From NCBI RefSeq assembly GCF_019931675.1, contig NZ_CP082922.1, positions 2,247,001-2,311,000 of the forward strand: a DNA stretch of 64,000 nucleotides. The letters are read 5' to 3'. The notes under the pieces were generated by a model. The model was given only the letters and a program-made list of their open reading frames with translations. It ran no database searches and was not told where the DNA came from. The stretch comes from Nocardioides rotundus. Its GTDB lineage: Bacteria; Actinomycetota; Actinomycetes; Propionibacteriales; Nocardioidaceae. Shown here piece after piece: positions 7,014 to 15,898 of this stretch. Every line of letters begins with the position of its first letter. Positions within the stretch are counted from its first letter, which is position 1. A program made the position numbers and the translations under genes.

Positions 7014-8615
7014 ATGGGAGAAAGTGCCAAGGATCTCCCCCACGATGGGCCGATGTTGACGAACGACCCGCGGCGGCGTCGCGGGGTGACGCTGCGCAGC
7101 CTCGCGGAGCGGGCGGGACTCGACCTGGGCGACCTGGGCGAGCGCGCCGACCTGGTGCTGGTGACGGGAGTACGTCGCCCCGGCGAGCAGCCGCGCCCCG
7201 GCGACCTGGTGCTGGCCGCTCCCGGCGCCGACCTCGAGGAGCTGGCCGGCACCGCCGCCGCGGTCGTCACCGACGAGGCTGTCGAGGACGCACCCCTGCC
7301 CGTCCTCACCGCCTCGGGTGCGGAGTCCGAGGCGCTGGCCAGCCGGCTCCTGGGCTGCCTGGTCGACCTGCAGGCCGGCCAGATGGACCGCGAGGACGAG
7401 CTGCACCGGCTGATGCACAACAACGTGCTCACCGGCGGGTCGGTGCAGGATCTCTGCGAGGAGCTGATCGGCTTCCTCGCCGACGTCGCGATGGTGACCA
7501 CCTCCGACGGACGGATCCTCGCGGCGGCCGGGCCGCACGAGCAGCTGGACTCCGTGCTCGCGCAGGACTGGTTCACCGACGAGCACCGGCTCCGCGTCGA
7601 GCGGGAGCCCCTCGGACTGCGCGCGCCGGGGCAGGACCAGGACCGCGCGCTGGTCGGGATCAAGGCGGGGCAGCTGGACCAGGGGCGGCTGCTGTGCGTG
7701 CGCACCCACGGCGCGATCTTCACCGCCAGCGACGTGCACCTGATGGAGCGCGCCGCGACCGTCGCCGCCCTGGCGATCACCCGGGACCAGGCGGTCGCGG
7801 CGGTCGAGGACAAGTACCGCGCCGAGTTCCTCCGCGACCTGCTCGGCGGCCGCGCGGGCGGCCAGGGTGACGCGGTCGAGCACGCGGCCGCCCTCGGCTG
7901 GCGGCTGGATCGCCCCGTGGTGGTCGTGGTCGCGGAGACCGACGAGGACGACGAGCACAGCAGTCGCGGGCACACCGAGCTGCGGCAGCTGCAGGGCCGG
8001 TTCGCCGCCGCCTGGCTCCGTGCGGTGGCCGCGCGCGACCCGGTGATCCCGGTCGCCGGCTACGGCCGGGAGGTGGTCGCCCTGCTGCCCGCCCGAGGGG
8101 ACGACGAGGAGACGCTGCGCGAGGTGCAGGCGCTGGCCAAGGTGGTGCGCGGCGACGGCGGCGGGGGCCGCCGTACCTTCTCCACCGGCGTCTCCCGGGT
8201 GGTGGAGAGCCCCGCGGACGTGCCGCGGGGGTACGCCGAGGCGCTGCGGTCGCTGGCCGTCGGGCGGCAGCTCGGCGGCACCAACGCCTTCGCCCACTTC
8301 GACCGGCTCGGGGTCTTCCGGCTGCTCTCGCTGATCCCCGACTCAGCGGATCTCGACGCCTTCGTCACCGAGACGCTGGGGCCGCTGGCCGACCCGGCGG
8401 CGCCGGGGCGGCAGGAGTCGCTCACCACGCTCCGGGTGCTGCTGGACCACAACCTGAACGTCGCGGAGACCGCCCGCGAGCTCTTCGTGCACTACAACAC
8501 CCTGCGCTACCGGATCGGCCGGCTGGAGAACCAGGTCGGCCCCTTCACCACCGACCCGCAGCTGCGGCTGGAGCTCGCGCTGGCGCTGCGGGTGCTCCAG
8601 GTCCGCGGCCACTGA
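7014..8615 (+). CDS. PucR-family transcriptional regulator
   Basis: 533-residue regulator of the PucR type. It has an N-terminal purine-catabolism-like sensor domain (VTLRSLAERAGLDL...GDLVLAAPG, about residues 25-125), a central GGDEF-like/PucR linker region, and the C-terminal PucR helix-turn-helix: LRVLLDHNLNVAETARELF followed by VHYNTLRYRIGRLE (about residues 481-513). PucR proteins control nitrogen-compound catabolism genes in response to pathway intermediates. Placed between the carbamoyltransferase operon and the pyrimidine operon, it is the obvious local regulator of both. The start at 7014 is preferred because a TAGGGT box precedes it at leaderless spacing; a second ATG at 7053 is possible. 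The effector (uracil, barbiturate or ureidomalonate) is not readable from sequence. Confidence 0.9.
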   Translation: MGESAKDLPHDGPMLTNDPRRRRGVTLRSLAERAGLDLGDLGERADLVLVTGVRRPGEQPRPGDLVLAAPGADLEELAGTAAAVVTDEAVEDAPLPVLTASGAESEALASRLLGCLVDLQAGQMDREDELHRLMHNNVLTGGSVQDLCEELIGFLADVAMVTTSDGRILAAAGPHEQLDSVLAQDWFTDEHRLRVEREPLGLRAPGQDQDRALVGIKAGQLDQGRLLCVRTHGAIFTASDVHLMERAATVAALAITRDQAVAAVEDKYRAEFLRDLLGGRAGGQGDAVEHAAALGWRLDRPVVVVVAETDEDDEHSSRGHTELRQLQGRFAAAWLRAVAARDPVIPVAGYGREVVALLPARGDDEETLREVQALAKVVRGDGGGGRRTFSTGVSRVVESPADVPRGYAEALRSLAVGRQLGGTNAFAHFDRLGVFRLLSLIPDSADLDAFVTETLGPLADPAAPGRQESLTTLRVLLDHNLNVAETARELFVHYNTLRYRIGRLENQVGPFTTDPQLRLELALALRVLQVRGH

Positions 8616-8629
8616 GGCCACGACGCCGG

Positions 8630-8677
8630 TCGGCAAAACCTGCCAACCCCCGCGCGCACAACTCGGCAAGACTTCCC
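8630..8677 (+). promoter_or_regulatory. direct-repeat pair, candidate PucR operator
   Basis: TCGGCAAAACCTGCC (8630-8644) and TCGGCAAGACTTCCC (8663-8677) share 12 of 15 bases and are 33 bases apart start to start, about three helical turns on the same DNA face. They lie directly upstream of the candidate -10 of the permease operon and behind pucR. Binding by PucR is inferred from position; no site consensus for this protein is known to me. Confidence 0.4.
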
Positions 8678-8702
8678 GCCGTGCCCGGACCGCCCGAGCC
8701 AC

Positions 8703-8708
8703 TAGGTT
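8703..8708 (+). promoter_or_regulatory. candidate -10 box of the pyrimidine operon (TAGGTT)
   Basis: TAGGTT fits TANNNT and lies 47 bases before the permease ATG, giving a short leader that contains the Shine-Dalgarno GGAGG (8747-8751). It would drive permease, Mo hydroxylase, amidase, hyuAB and carbamate kinase as one transcript. The rest of the 8616-8755 gap shows no coding potential. Confidence 0.4.
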
Positions 8709-8755
8709 GTGGGCACCGCATGTGTCCTGGGTCACCAGGTGAACTGGAGGAAGCA

Positions 8756-10132
8756 ATGTCGATGTTCTCGTGGCAGGTCGTGGACCCTGCCGAGGGCGAG
8801 GCCGTGGCACCGCACCAGCGTCTGAGCTGGGGCAAGACCGTCGGCCTGGGCGCCCAGCACGTCGTTGCGATGTTCGGAGCCACCTTCGTCTTCCCGCTCG
8901 TCATGGGGCTCGACGCGAACCTGGCCATCCTGTTCTCGGGCATCTGCACGATCCTGTTCCTGCTCATCTGTGCCAACAAGGTGCCCAGCTATCTCGGCAC
9001 CAGCGCGGCCTTCGTCGCCAGCGTCGCCGCGATCCGAGGCCAGGGCGGTGACTCCTCCGACGTCACCGGCGCGATCATGGTGGGCGGCCTCGTGCTCGCG
9101 GCCATCGGCATCGCCGTGCATCTCGCGGGCGCCCACTGGATCCACCGGATCCTGCCGCCGGCGGTCACCGGCGCGGTGGTCATGCTCATCGGCTTCAACC
9201 TCGCCCCGGTCGTCGCGGGGATCTACTGGCCGCAGGACCAGTGGATCGCGCTGCTGACGGCGACCTTCATGGTGCTCGCGGCGGTGCTGCTGCCGGGCTT
9301 CTGGTCGCGGATCGCGGTCTTCCTGGCCCTGGTCTTCGGCTACCTCATCTCCTTCCTCGCCGACAAGGTCCTCGGGCCGATCACCTCGGTCACGCCAGTC
9401 TCCGAGGGACAGCCGGTCGAGCACCTGCGGGTCAGCTGGGAGGCGGTCGGCCAGGCCAGCTGGGTCGGTCTGCCCAGCGGCGAGCTCGCCGACGGCGTGA
9501 GCGCCGTGCACGGCCCGAGCTTCTCCCTCACCTTCGTCCTGCTGGTGCTGCCGGGCGTGATCGCCCTGGTCGCGGAGAACGTCGGCCACGTCAAGGCGGT
9601 GGCCGAGATGACCCAGACCGACCTGGACCCCTACATGGGCCGCGCGCTCTTCGGCGACGGGGTCGGCACCGCGCTCGCCTCGGCCTTCGGCGGGTCGCCG
9701 ACGACGACGTACGCCGAGAACATCGGCGTCATGGGCGCCACCCGCGTCTACTCCACCGCCGCCTACTACGTCGCCGCCGTCGTGGCGATCCTGCTCGGCC
9801 TGTGCCCGAAGTTCGGGGCGATCGTCAACGCCACCCCCGGTGGCGTGCTCGGCGGGATCACCGTGGTCCTCTACGGGATGATCGGCCTGGTCGGCGCCAA
9901 GATCTGGGTGGAGAACGGCGTCGACTTCGGCCGGCCCGCCAACGTGGTGGGGCTCGCGGCCGGCCTGATCGCCGGCATCGGCGGCGTCTCGCTGACCTTC
10001 ACCGACAACTTCGAGCTCAGCGGCATCGCCCTGGGCACCATCCTGGTGATCGTCTACTACCACCTGGTCAACCGTCGCGGCGCCGACAGCGGCACCGTCA
10101 CCCGCAGCCTGTCCCACCCCGAGGACACCTGA
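8756..10132 (+). CDS. Uracil-type NCS2 permease
   Basis: 458-residue nucleobase:cation symporter with about 12-14 membrane segments. It reads as UraA/RutG-like rather than xanthine-type. TM1 has GAQHVVAMFGATFVFP. TM8 has LVAENVGHVKAVAEM, with Glu274 matching the uracil-binding glutamate of E. coli UraA. TM10 has TTTYAENIGVMGATRVYS (residues 316-333), with Glu321 matching the second UraA glutamate; xanthine/urate transporters have different residues here. The start ATG at 8756 follows GGAGG at good spacing. It is the first gene of the plus-strand catabolic operon and four bases precede the next gene's start. The permease is the best single clue that the pathway substrate is uracil or a close pyrimidine. 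Confidence 0.92.
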   Translation: MSMFSWQVVDPAEGEAVAPHQRLSWGKTVGLGAQHVVAMFGATFVFPLVMGLDANLAILFSGICTILFLLICANKVPSYLGTSAAFVASVAAIRGQGGDSSDVTGAIMVGGLVLAAIGIAVHLAGAHWIHRILPPAVTGAVVMLIGFNLAPVVAGIYWPQDQWIALLTATFMVLAAVLLPGFWSRIAVFLALVFGYLISFLADKVLGPITSVTPVSEGQPVEHLRVSWEAVGQASWVGLPSGELADGVSAVHGPSFSLTFVLLVLPGVIALVAENVGHVKAVAEMTQTDLDPYMGRALFGDGVGTALASAFGGSPTTTYAENIGVMGATRVYSTAAYYVAAVVAILLGLCPKFGAIVNATPGGVLGGITVVLYGMIGLVGAKIWVENGVDFGRPANVVGLAAGLIAGIGGVSLTFTDNFELSGIALGTILVIVYYHLVNRRGADSGTVTRSLSHPEDT

Positions 10133-10136
10133 GGCC

Positions 10137-10988
10137 GTGAAGCCCGCCCCGTTCGGATACCACCGCCCCGCCGACCTGGAGGAGGCCTGCGCCGCCCTGG
10201 CCGCGGACCCCGGCGCCAAGGTGCTCGCCGGGGGTCAGAGCCTGCTGCCGCTGCTGAGCATGCGGCTGGCGGCGCCCAGCGCCCTCGTCGACCTGTCCGG
10301 CGTGCCCGGCCTGGACCGGATGCGGGTGGACAGCGACGGGGTCCACGTCGGCGCCCTGGCCCGACAGGCCGACGTGGCCGCCGACCCGCGGGTCGGCGAG
10401 GCGCAGCCGCTCCTCCCGCTGGCGCTGGCCAACGTCGCGCACGCCACGATCCGCAACCGGGGCACCGTGGTGGGCTCCCTGGCGCACGCCGACGCCGCCG
10501 CCGAGCTGCCGGCGGTGCTCCTGCTGCTCGGTGGCTCGGTGACCGCGATGTCGGTGCGGGGGCGCCGTACCGTCCCTGCCTCCGAGCTGTTCACCGGACC
10601 GATGGAGACCACCCTGGCCCCCGACGAGATCGCCGTGGAGGCGCACTTCCCCGCGCTGCCGCCCGCCGCCGGGGTGGCCTTCGAGGAGATCTCCCGACGC
10701 AACGGCGACTACGCGATCGCCGGGGTCGCCGCCCTGGTCGAGACCGAGGGCGGGGCGGTGACCGCCGCGCGAGTCGCCTACGTCGCCGTCGCCGAGACGG
10801 CCACCGTCGTCGACGCCGGGACCGACCTGACCGACCTGGAGGTCGTCGCGGACCGCGCGGTCGGCGGCCTGGAGGTGGTCGCCGACCTGCACGCCGATGC
10901 CGACTACCGCGGCCACCTGGCCCGGGTGCTGACCGCGCGCGTGCTGTCCGCCGCCCTGGCCCGCGCGAGAGGGGAGGCCGCGGCATGA
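10137..10988 (+). CDS. Molybdenum hydroxylase FAD-binding subunit (CoxM/XdhB type)
   Basis: 283-residue medium subunit that passes electrons from the [2Fe-2S] subunit to FAD and an acceptor. The FAD-binding-5 domain shows VLAGGQSLLPLLSMR (about residues 24-38), the flavin-phosphate motif, and NVAHATIRNRGTVVGSLAHADAAAELP (about residues 98-124), the second flavin-contact region; the C-terminal CO-dehydrogenase-flavoprotein domain follows. GTG start at 10137, four bases after the permease stop. It overlaps the next subunit by four bases. With the two following genes it makes a complete three-chain hydroxylase; the proposed reaction is uracil (or thymine) to barbiturate (or 5-methylbarbiturate), inferred from barbiturase in the operon. 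Confidence 0.92.
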   Translation: MKPAPFGYHRPADLEEACAALAADPGAKVLAGGQSLLPLLSMRLAAPSALVDLSGVPGLDRMRVDSDGVHVGALARQADVAADPRVGEAQPLLPLALANVAHATIRNRGTVVGSLAHADAAAELPAVLLLLGGSVTAMSVRGRRTVPASELFTGPMETTLAPDEIAVEAHFPALPPAAGVAFEEISRRNGDYAIAGVAALVETEGGAVTAARVAYVAVAETATVVDAGTDLTDLEVVADRAVGGLEVVADLHADADYRGHLARVLTARVLSAALARARGEAAA

Positions 10989-11476
10989 CCGAGGAGCTGT
11001 ACGACGTCACCCTCATCGTCAACGGCAACCGGTACGACCTGCGGGTGCCCGCCCGACGGCTGCTGTCCGACGCGCTGCGACACGACCTCGGCCTGACCGG
11101 CACCCACGTCGGCTGCGAGCACGGCGTCTGCGGCGCCTGCACCGTGCTGCTCGACGGCCGCCCGGCCCGGTCCTGCCTCGCCCTGGCGGTGAGCACCCAG
11201 GGCGTCGCGATCACCACGGTCGAGGGGCTCGCCGACCCCGTCGGCGAGCTCGGCCCGGTCCAGCGCGCGTTCAAGGAGTGCCACGCGCTGCAGTGCGGCT
11301 TCTGCACGCCGGGCTTCCTCACCACCGTGACCGCCGGGCTGGAGGAGAACCCCGCGCCCACGCACGAGGAGGCGCGGGAGATGATCGCCGGCAACCTGTG
11401 CCGCTGCACCGGATACCGCAACATCGTCGCGGCCGTCGAGCGCGCCGCCGAGCTCTCGCGGGAGGCGGACCGGTGA
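10985..11476 (+). CDS. Molybdenum hydroxylase [2Fe-2S] subunit (CoxS type)
   Basis: 163-residue small subunit with two [2Fe-2S] clusters. The plant-ferredoxin-type N-terminal cluster is bound by Cys44, Cys49, Cys52 and Cys64 (GCEHGVCGACTV...SC). The C-terminal helical domain carries Cys104, Cys107, Cys139 and Cys141 (QCGFCTPGF...NLCRCTGYRNI), the second cluster close to the molybdenum cofactor. All eight ligands are present, so the electron chain is intact. The ATG overlaps the FAD-subunit stop (ATGA), and its own TGA overlaps the GTG of the large subunit. The length is normal for the family. Confidence 0.95.
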   Translation: MTEELYDVTLIVNGNRYDLRVPARRLLSDALRHDLGLTGTHVGCEHGVCGACTVLLDGRPARSCLALAVSTQGVAITTVEGLADPVGELGPVQRAFKECHALQCGFCTPGFLTTVTAGLEENPAPTHEEAREMIAGNLCRCTGYRNIVAAVERAAELSREADR

Positions 11477-13863
11477 CGACACGGATGGTGGGCGAGGCCG
11501 TCGCCCGCGTGGAGGACGACCGGATCCTGCGCGGGCAGGGCGCCTACGTCGACGACATCGCCGCCTCCCCCGGCACGCTGCACGCCGCCGTGCTCCGCTC
11601 GCCGCACGCCCACGCGCGGATCGCCGACATCGACGTCAGCGGGGTGCTCGACGTCGAGGGCGTGCACCTGGTCTGGACCTACGACGACCTCGAGGGCCCG
11701 ATGGCCGAGTCCCTCCCGCTGCTCATCCCCCACCCCACGCTCACCCACGGGCACACCCAGTTCGCCCTGGCCAACGGCGAGGTGAACCACGTCGGCGAGG
11801 CGATCGCCTTCGTGGTCGCCGAGGACCGCTACGTCGCCGAGGACGCGCTGGACCGGATCCGGGTGAGCTACGACTTCCTGCCGCCGGTGGTCGGGATCGA
11901 GGCCGCGCGCGACGGCGAGGCGCTGGTGCACGACGACGTGCCGGGCAACGTCGCCGCGCACCTGGAGCAGGAGGTCGGCGACGCGCGGGCGGCGATCGCG
12001 GAGGCGCCGTACACCCTCTCGCTGGACCTGGCGATCGAGCGCAGCCAATGCGCCCCGCTGGAGGGCCGCGGCACCGTGGCCCGCTGGGACGCCGACGTAC
12101 GGCGCCTCCTGGTCTGGACCTCCACCCAGACCTCCACCGGGGTGCGCGCGGCGGTCGCCGCGAAGCTGGGCCTGGACCTGGCGCAGGTCGACGTGATCAC
12201 CCCGGACGTCGGCGGCGGCTTCGGGGTGAAGATCGTGCACCCCTGGCCCGAGGAGCTGCTGGTGCCGCTCGCGGCGATGCGGCTGGGGCGGACGGTGAAG
12301 TTCACCGAGGACCGGCGCGAGCACTTCGTCTCCTCCGCGCACGAGCGGGCGCAGCTGCACCACGTCGACGTGGGCTTCGACGCCGACGGCCGCGTCCTCG
12401 GGCTGGACGTGCGGTTCTGGCACGACAACGGCGCCTACACGCCGTACGGACTGATCGTCCCGATCATCACCTCCACCCAGCTGCTCGGCCCCTACAAGCC
12501 GGCGAGCTACCGCGTGGTCTTCGACAGCCTCTACACCAACACGGTGATCGTCACCCCCTACCGCGGGGCGGGGCGGCCGCAGGGCTGCTTCGTGATGGAG
12601 CGGACGATGGACGCGATCGCCGAGGCGCTCGGACGCGACCGTGCCGAGGTGCGGGCGGCGAACTTCATCCAGCCCGAGGAGTTCCCCTACGACCAGGGGC
12701 TGGTCTTCCAGGACGGCCGGGACCTGGTCTACGACTCCGGGGACTACCCCCGCTCGCTGGAGATGCTCAAGTCCCTCATCGGGTGGGACGACTTCGCGGC
12801 GATGCGCGCCGAGGCCGAGCGCTCGGGACGGCGGCTCGGGATCGGCCTCGGCTGCTACGTCGAGGGCACCGGCGTCGGCCCCTACGAGGGGGCGCACGTG
12901 CAGATCGAGACCACCGGGAAGGTGAAGGTCGCCACCGGCCTCACCTCGCAGGGGCAGGGACACCAGACGTCGTTCGCCCAGATCGTGGCCGACGCGCTGG
13001 GCGTGCGGTTCGAGGACGTGGAGATCACCACCGGCGACACCCGGCGGATGCCCTATGCCGTCGGCACGTTCGCCTCGCGAGCCGCGGTGATGAGCGGCTC
13101 GGCGATCCACCTGGCGGCGCTCAAGGCACGGGCCAAGGCGCTGCGGATCGCCGCCGAGGCGCTCGAGGTCGACGAGGACGACCTGGAGATCGTCGACGGC
13201 CACGTCGGCGTCCGGGGCACCGACCGCGGCATGGCCCTGGGCACGGTCGCCGTGCTCTCCAACCCGCTGCGCTACGCCTTCGACGAGGCGTCGAAGGCCG
13301 CCACCCAGTTCAGCGTCGGCGACCCCGGCAAGCCGCCGGTGAGCGAGGGCGACGAGCCGGGGCTGGAGGGGCGCGACTTCTACTCCCCCGACCGGTCCAC
13401 CTTCGCCAGCGGCATGCACGCGGCGATCGTGGAGACCGACCCGGTGACCGCGGAGATCACCGTGCTGAAGTACGCCGTCGTGCACGACTGCGGCACGATC
13501 GTGAACCCGCTGATCGTGGAGGGCCAGATCCACGGCGGGCTGGCGCAGGGCATCGGCGGCGCGCTCTACGAGCGGATGGCCTACGACGCCGACGGGCAGC
13601 TGCAGAACGCCTCGTTCATGGACTTCCTGATGCCCTACGTCACCGAGATCCCCGACGACCTGGTGGTCGACCACCTGGAGACGCCGTCGCCGCTGAACCC
13701 GCTCGGGATCAAGGGCGCCGGCGAGGCCGGGACGATCCCGGTGGCCGCGGTGATCGCCGCGGCGATCGAGGACGCGGAGGGGATCCCGGTCCGGTCGATG
13801 CCGATCTCCCCGGCGGAGCTGTGGGAGCTGCGCCGTACCTCCCCACGGAAGGAGCAGCCGTGA
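11473..13863 (+). CDS. Molybdenum hydroxylase large subunit (CoxL/XdhA type), candidate uracil dehydrogenase
   Basis: 796-residue molybdopterin-cytosine-dinucleotide-type catalytic subunit. The active-site loop is PYRGAGR (residues 362-368), the 'form II' sequence of xanthine/aldehyde/aromatic hydroxylases and not the AYXCSFR of true aerobic CO dehydrogenase. GGGFGVK is at about 247-253, and the catalytic base glutamate is Glu751 in KGAGE. GTG start at 11473 overlaps the small-subunit stop. Neighbouring UraA-like permease and barbiturase argue for hydroxylation of uracil at C6 to barbiturate (uracil dehydrogenase, EC 1.17.99.4, as known biochemically from Rhodococcus). Sequence alone would also allow another N-heterocycle. 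No maturation genes (XdhC, CoxD type) are in the window. Confidence 0.9.
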   Translation: MTTRMVGEAVARVEDDRILRGQGAYVDDIAASPGTLHAAVLRSPHAHARIADIDVSGVLDVEGVHLVWTYDDLEGPMAESLPLLIPHPTLTHGHTQFALANGEVNHVGEAIAFVVAEDRYVAEDALDRIRVSYDFLPPVVGIEAARDGEALVHDDVPGNVAAHLEQEVGDARAAIAEAPYTLSLDLAIERSQCAPLEGRGTVARWDADVRRLLVWTSTQTSTGVRAAVAAKLGLDLAQVDVITPDVGGGFGVKIVHPWPEELLVPLAAMRLGRTVKFTEDRREHFVSSAHERAQLHHVDVGFDADGRVLGLDVRFWHDNGAYTPYGLIVPIITSTQLLGPYKPASYRVVFDSLYTNTVIVTPYRGAGRPQGCFVMERTMDAIAEALGRDRAEVRAANFIQPEEFPYDQGLVFQDGRDLVYDSGDYPRSLEMLKSLIGWDDFAAMRAEAERSGRRLGIGLGCYVEGTGVGPYEGAHVQIETTGKVKVATGLTSQGQGHQTSFAQIVADALGVRFEDVEITTGDTRRMPYAVGTFASRAAVMSGSAIHLAALKARAKALRIAAEALEVDEDDLEIVDGHVGVRGTDRGMALGTVAVLSNPLRYAFDEASKAATQFSVGDPGKPPVSEGDEPGLEGRDFYSPDRSTFASGMHAAIVETDPVTAEITVLKYAVVHDCGTIVNPLIVEGQIHGGLAQGIGGALYERMAYDADGQLQNASFMDFLMPYVTEIPDDLVVDHLETPSPLNPLGIKGAGEAGTIPVAAVIAAAIEDAEGIPVRSMPISPAELWELRRTSPRKEQP

Positions 13864-14495
13864 AGCTGAACGGAACCAACCGGGTCCAGGCGCCGGTGCA
13901 GCAGACCTGGGACGCCCTGCTCGACCCCGAGGTGCTGGTGCGGGCGCTGCCGGGCTGCGAGCGGCTCGTCGCGGTGGGCGAGAACGCCTACGACATGACC
14001 GTGACCGCCGGGGTCGCGTCGATCAAGGGCACCTACGACGGACACTGCGAGCTCACCGAGCTCGACGAGCCCCGGTCGCTGGTGATGTCGCTGCAGGGAG
14101 CCGGGGCGCCGGGAACCATCGGCGCGACCGTGCGGGTCGACTTCACCGACGACGACGGCGCGACGACGGTGGCCTGGGACGCCGACGCCGTCGTCGGCGG
14201 CATGGTCGGCGGTGTCGGCCAGCGGATGCTCGGCTCGGTCGCGAAGCGGATGGCGGGCGAGTTCTTCGCCAACGTGGAGCGCGCGATCGCCGAGCCGACC
14301 GCCCCGGTCGCCGACCAGTCCGCCACCGCGGCCGAGGCTCCCGCGGCCACGGGCGAGCCGTCGTCGGGCAGGGTGTACGCCGCCCCCGCGGCCCCTTCCG
14401 GTCAGCAGGACTTCCTGCGCGGGGTGGCGGTGGGCGCGGGACTGGTGCTGGCCGGGGTCGTGGCGGGCGGCCTGGCCGCGAGGAGGCCGCGATGA
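13860..14495 (+). CDS. CoxG-like SRPBCC protein with C-terminal membrane anchor
   Basis: 211-residue protein: an SRPBCC/carbon-monoxide-dehydrogenase subunit G domain (about residues 1-145; LLDPEVLVRALPGCERL, GVASIKGTYDGHCELTEL), a Pro/Ala/Thr-rich linker, then one transmembrane helix (GVAVGAGLVLAGVVAGGLAA) ending in Arg-Arg-Pro-Arg. CoxG of mycobacterial CO dehydrogenase recruits the soluble enzyme to the membrane and carries menaquinone to it; the same architecture here suggests the Mo hydroxylase feeds electrons into the quinone pool instead of NAD (inference). The GTG start overlaps the large-subunit stop by four bases and the stop overlaps the amidase ATG, so it is coupled on both sides. 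Confidence 0.88.
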   Translation: MKLNGTNRVQAPVQQTWDALLDPEVLVRALPGCERLVAVGENAYDMTVTAGVASIKGTYDGHCELTELDEPRSLVMSLQGAGAPGTIGATVRVDFTDDDGATTVAWDADAVVGGMVGGVGQRMLGSVAKRMAGEFFANVERAIAEPTAPVADQSATAAEAPAATGEPSSGRVYAAPAAPSGQQDFLRGVAVGAGLVLAGVVAGGLAARRPR

Positions 14496-15898
14496 GCGAC
14501 CTCACCGTCGACTCCACGGCGCGGGCGATGGCGGCGGCCATCGCGGCCCGGGAGATCTCCGCGCGCGAGCTGCTGGAGCTGCACCTCACCCGGATCGGCG
14601 AGCGCAACCCCGAGCTCAACGCGCTCGTCTCCCTGGACCCCGAGCGGGCCCGCGCCGCGGCCGAGGAGGCCGACCGGGTCACCGCGGCGGGCGGTGAGCT
14701 GCCGCCCCTGCACGGCCTGCCGTTCGCGTTCAAGGACACCCACGACGTGGCCGGCTGGCGCACCACCTTCGGCTCCCCGCTCCTCGCGGACAACGTGCCC
14801 GAGACCGACGAGCTGCTGGTCGAGCGGGTGCGGGCCGCCGGGGTGACGGTGCTCGGGCGCAGCAACGTGCCCGAGTTCGCTGCGGGCTCGCACACCTTCA
14901 ACCGGGTCTTCGGCGTGACCCGCAACCCGGTCGACCCGAGTCGCTCGGCCGGCGGCTCCAGCGGCGGGGCCGCGTGCGCGCTGGCGACCGGCATGGTGCC
15001 GCTCGCGGACGGCTCGGACATGGGCGGCTCGCTGCGCAACCCGGCGTCGTTCTGCGGGGTCGTCGGCCTGCGGCCCTCGCTCGGCCGGGTGCCGGAGTGG
15101 CCGCTCTACAACCAGTGGGAGACCACCTCGGTCGGCGGGCCGATGGCCCGCAGCGTCGGCGACCTGGCCCTGCTGCTCTCGGTCCTCGCCGGCCCCGACC
15201 CGCGCGCACCGCAGGCGCTGGGCGACCCCGGCGGCACCTTCGCGCCGCCCCTCGCCCCCGTCCCCCTCACCGGCCTGCGCGTCGCGGTCTCCCGGGACCT
15301 GGGCGGCGCGTTCGAGGTCGACGACCGGGTGGCCGCCGTGGTCCGGTCCGCGGCCGAGGCGATCGAGTCCGCCGGGGCCCAGGTCGAGGACGCGCACCCC
15401 GACCTGTCGCTCGCCGACGACACCTTCCGGACCCTGCGCGCCTGGCATCTCAACGCGAAGCTCGGCGAGACGCACCGGGCCAACCCCGGCGCGCTCAAGG
15501 AGACGCTGGCGGCCAACATCGAGGCCGGGGAGCCGCTCACCGGCGCGGACATCGCCCGCGCCTACGCCCAGCGGACCAGTCTGTCGGAGACGATGCGCCG
15601 CTTCTTCGACCGCGAGCACGGCGGGTACGACGTCCTCGTGCTGCCGGTCTCCCAGGTGCCGCCGTTCCCGGTCGAGCAGGAGTACCCCGCCGACATCAAT
15701 GGCCGCCCGCAGCCGGACTACCTCGCCTGGATGCGGTCGGCGTACTTCATCACCGTGACCGGGTGTCCCGCACTGTCGCTCCCGGCCGGGCACACGCCCG
15801 AGGGGCTGCCGGTCGGGATCCAGGTCGTCGCGCCGCACGGCGCCGACCGGCGCCTGCTGTCCATCGCGACCACGCTCGAGGAGGTCCTCCGCCCATGA
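14492..15898 (+). CDS. Amidase-signature family amidase
   Basis: 468-residue amidase with the complete Ser-cisSer-Lys triad: Lys81 in FAFKDTHDVAG, the cis-serine in GGSSGG (154-159) and nucleophile Ser180 in DGSDMGGSLR. It hydrolyses a linear amide. In this operon two candidate substrates fit: ureidomalonate (giving malonate and urea, the ureidomalonase reaction known from Rhodococcus), or malonamate (giving malonate and ammonia) if the FdrA-type complex removes the carbamoyl group first. The second is favoured here because carbamate kinase is present and no urease is seen in the window (inference). ATG overlaps the CoxG-like stop; its TGA overlaps the hyuA-like ATG. Confidence 0.9.
   Translation: MSDLTVDSTARAMAAAIAAREISARELLELHLTRIGERNPELNALVSLDPERARAAAEEADRVTAAGGELPPLHGLPFAFKDTHDVAGWRTTFGSPLLADNVPETDELLVERVRAAGVTVLGRSNVPEFAAGSHTFNRVFGVTRNPVDPSRSAGGSSGGAACALATGMVPLADGSDMGGSLRNPASFCGVVGLRPSLGRVPEWPLYNQWETTSVGGPMARSVGDLALLLSVLAGPDPRAPQALGDPGGTFAPPLAPVPLTGLRVAVSRDLGGAFEVDDRVAAVVRSAAEAIESAGAQVEDAHPDLSLADDTFRTLRAWHLNAKLGETHRANPGALKETLAANIEAGEPLTGADIARAYAQRTSLSETMRRFFDREHGGYDVLVLPVSQVPPFPVEQEYPADINGRPQPDYLAWMRSAYFITVTGCPALSLPAGHTPEGLPVGIQVVAPHGADRRLLSIATTLEEVLRP

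Noticed and set aside
10591..13674. Open frame of 1027 codons on the minus strand
   Set aside because: Antisense shadow of the Mo-hydroxylase genes; His/Val/Arg-rich composition typical of mirrored GC-rich coding, no domain.
8756..13863. Xanthine/urate catabolism instead of uracil
   Set aside because: PucR and a Mo hydroxylase would fit purines, but the permease has the uracil-type TTYAENIGVM motif and glutamates, and there is no urate or allantoin enzyme; kept only as an alternative.
10137..14495. Aerobic CO dehydrogenase (coxMSL-G)
   Set aside because: The large subunit has PYRGAGR rather than the AYXCSFR active-site loop of true CO dehydrogenase, and the neighbours concern pyrimidines.
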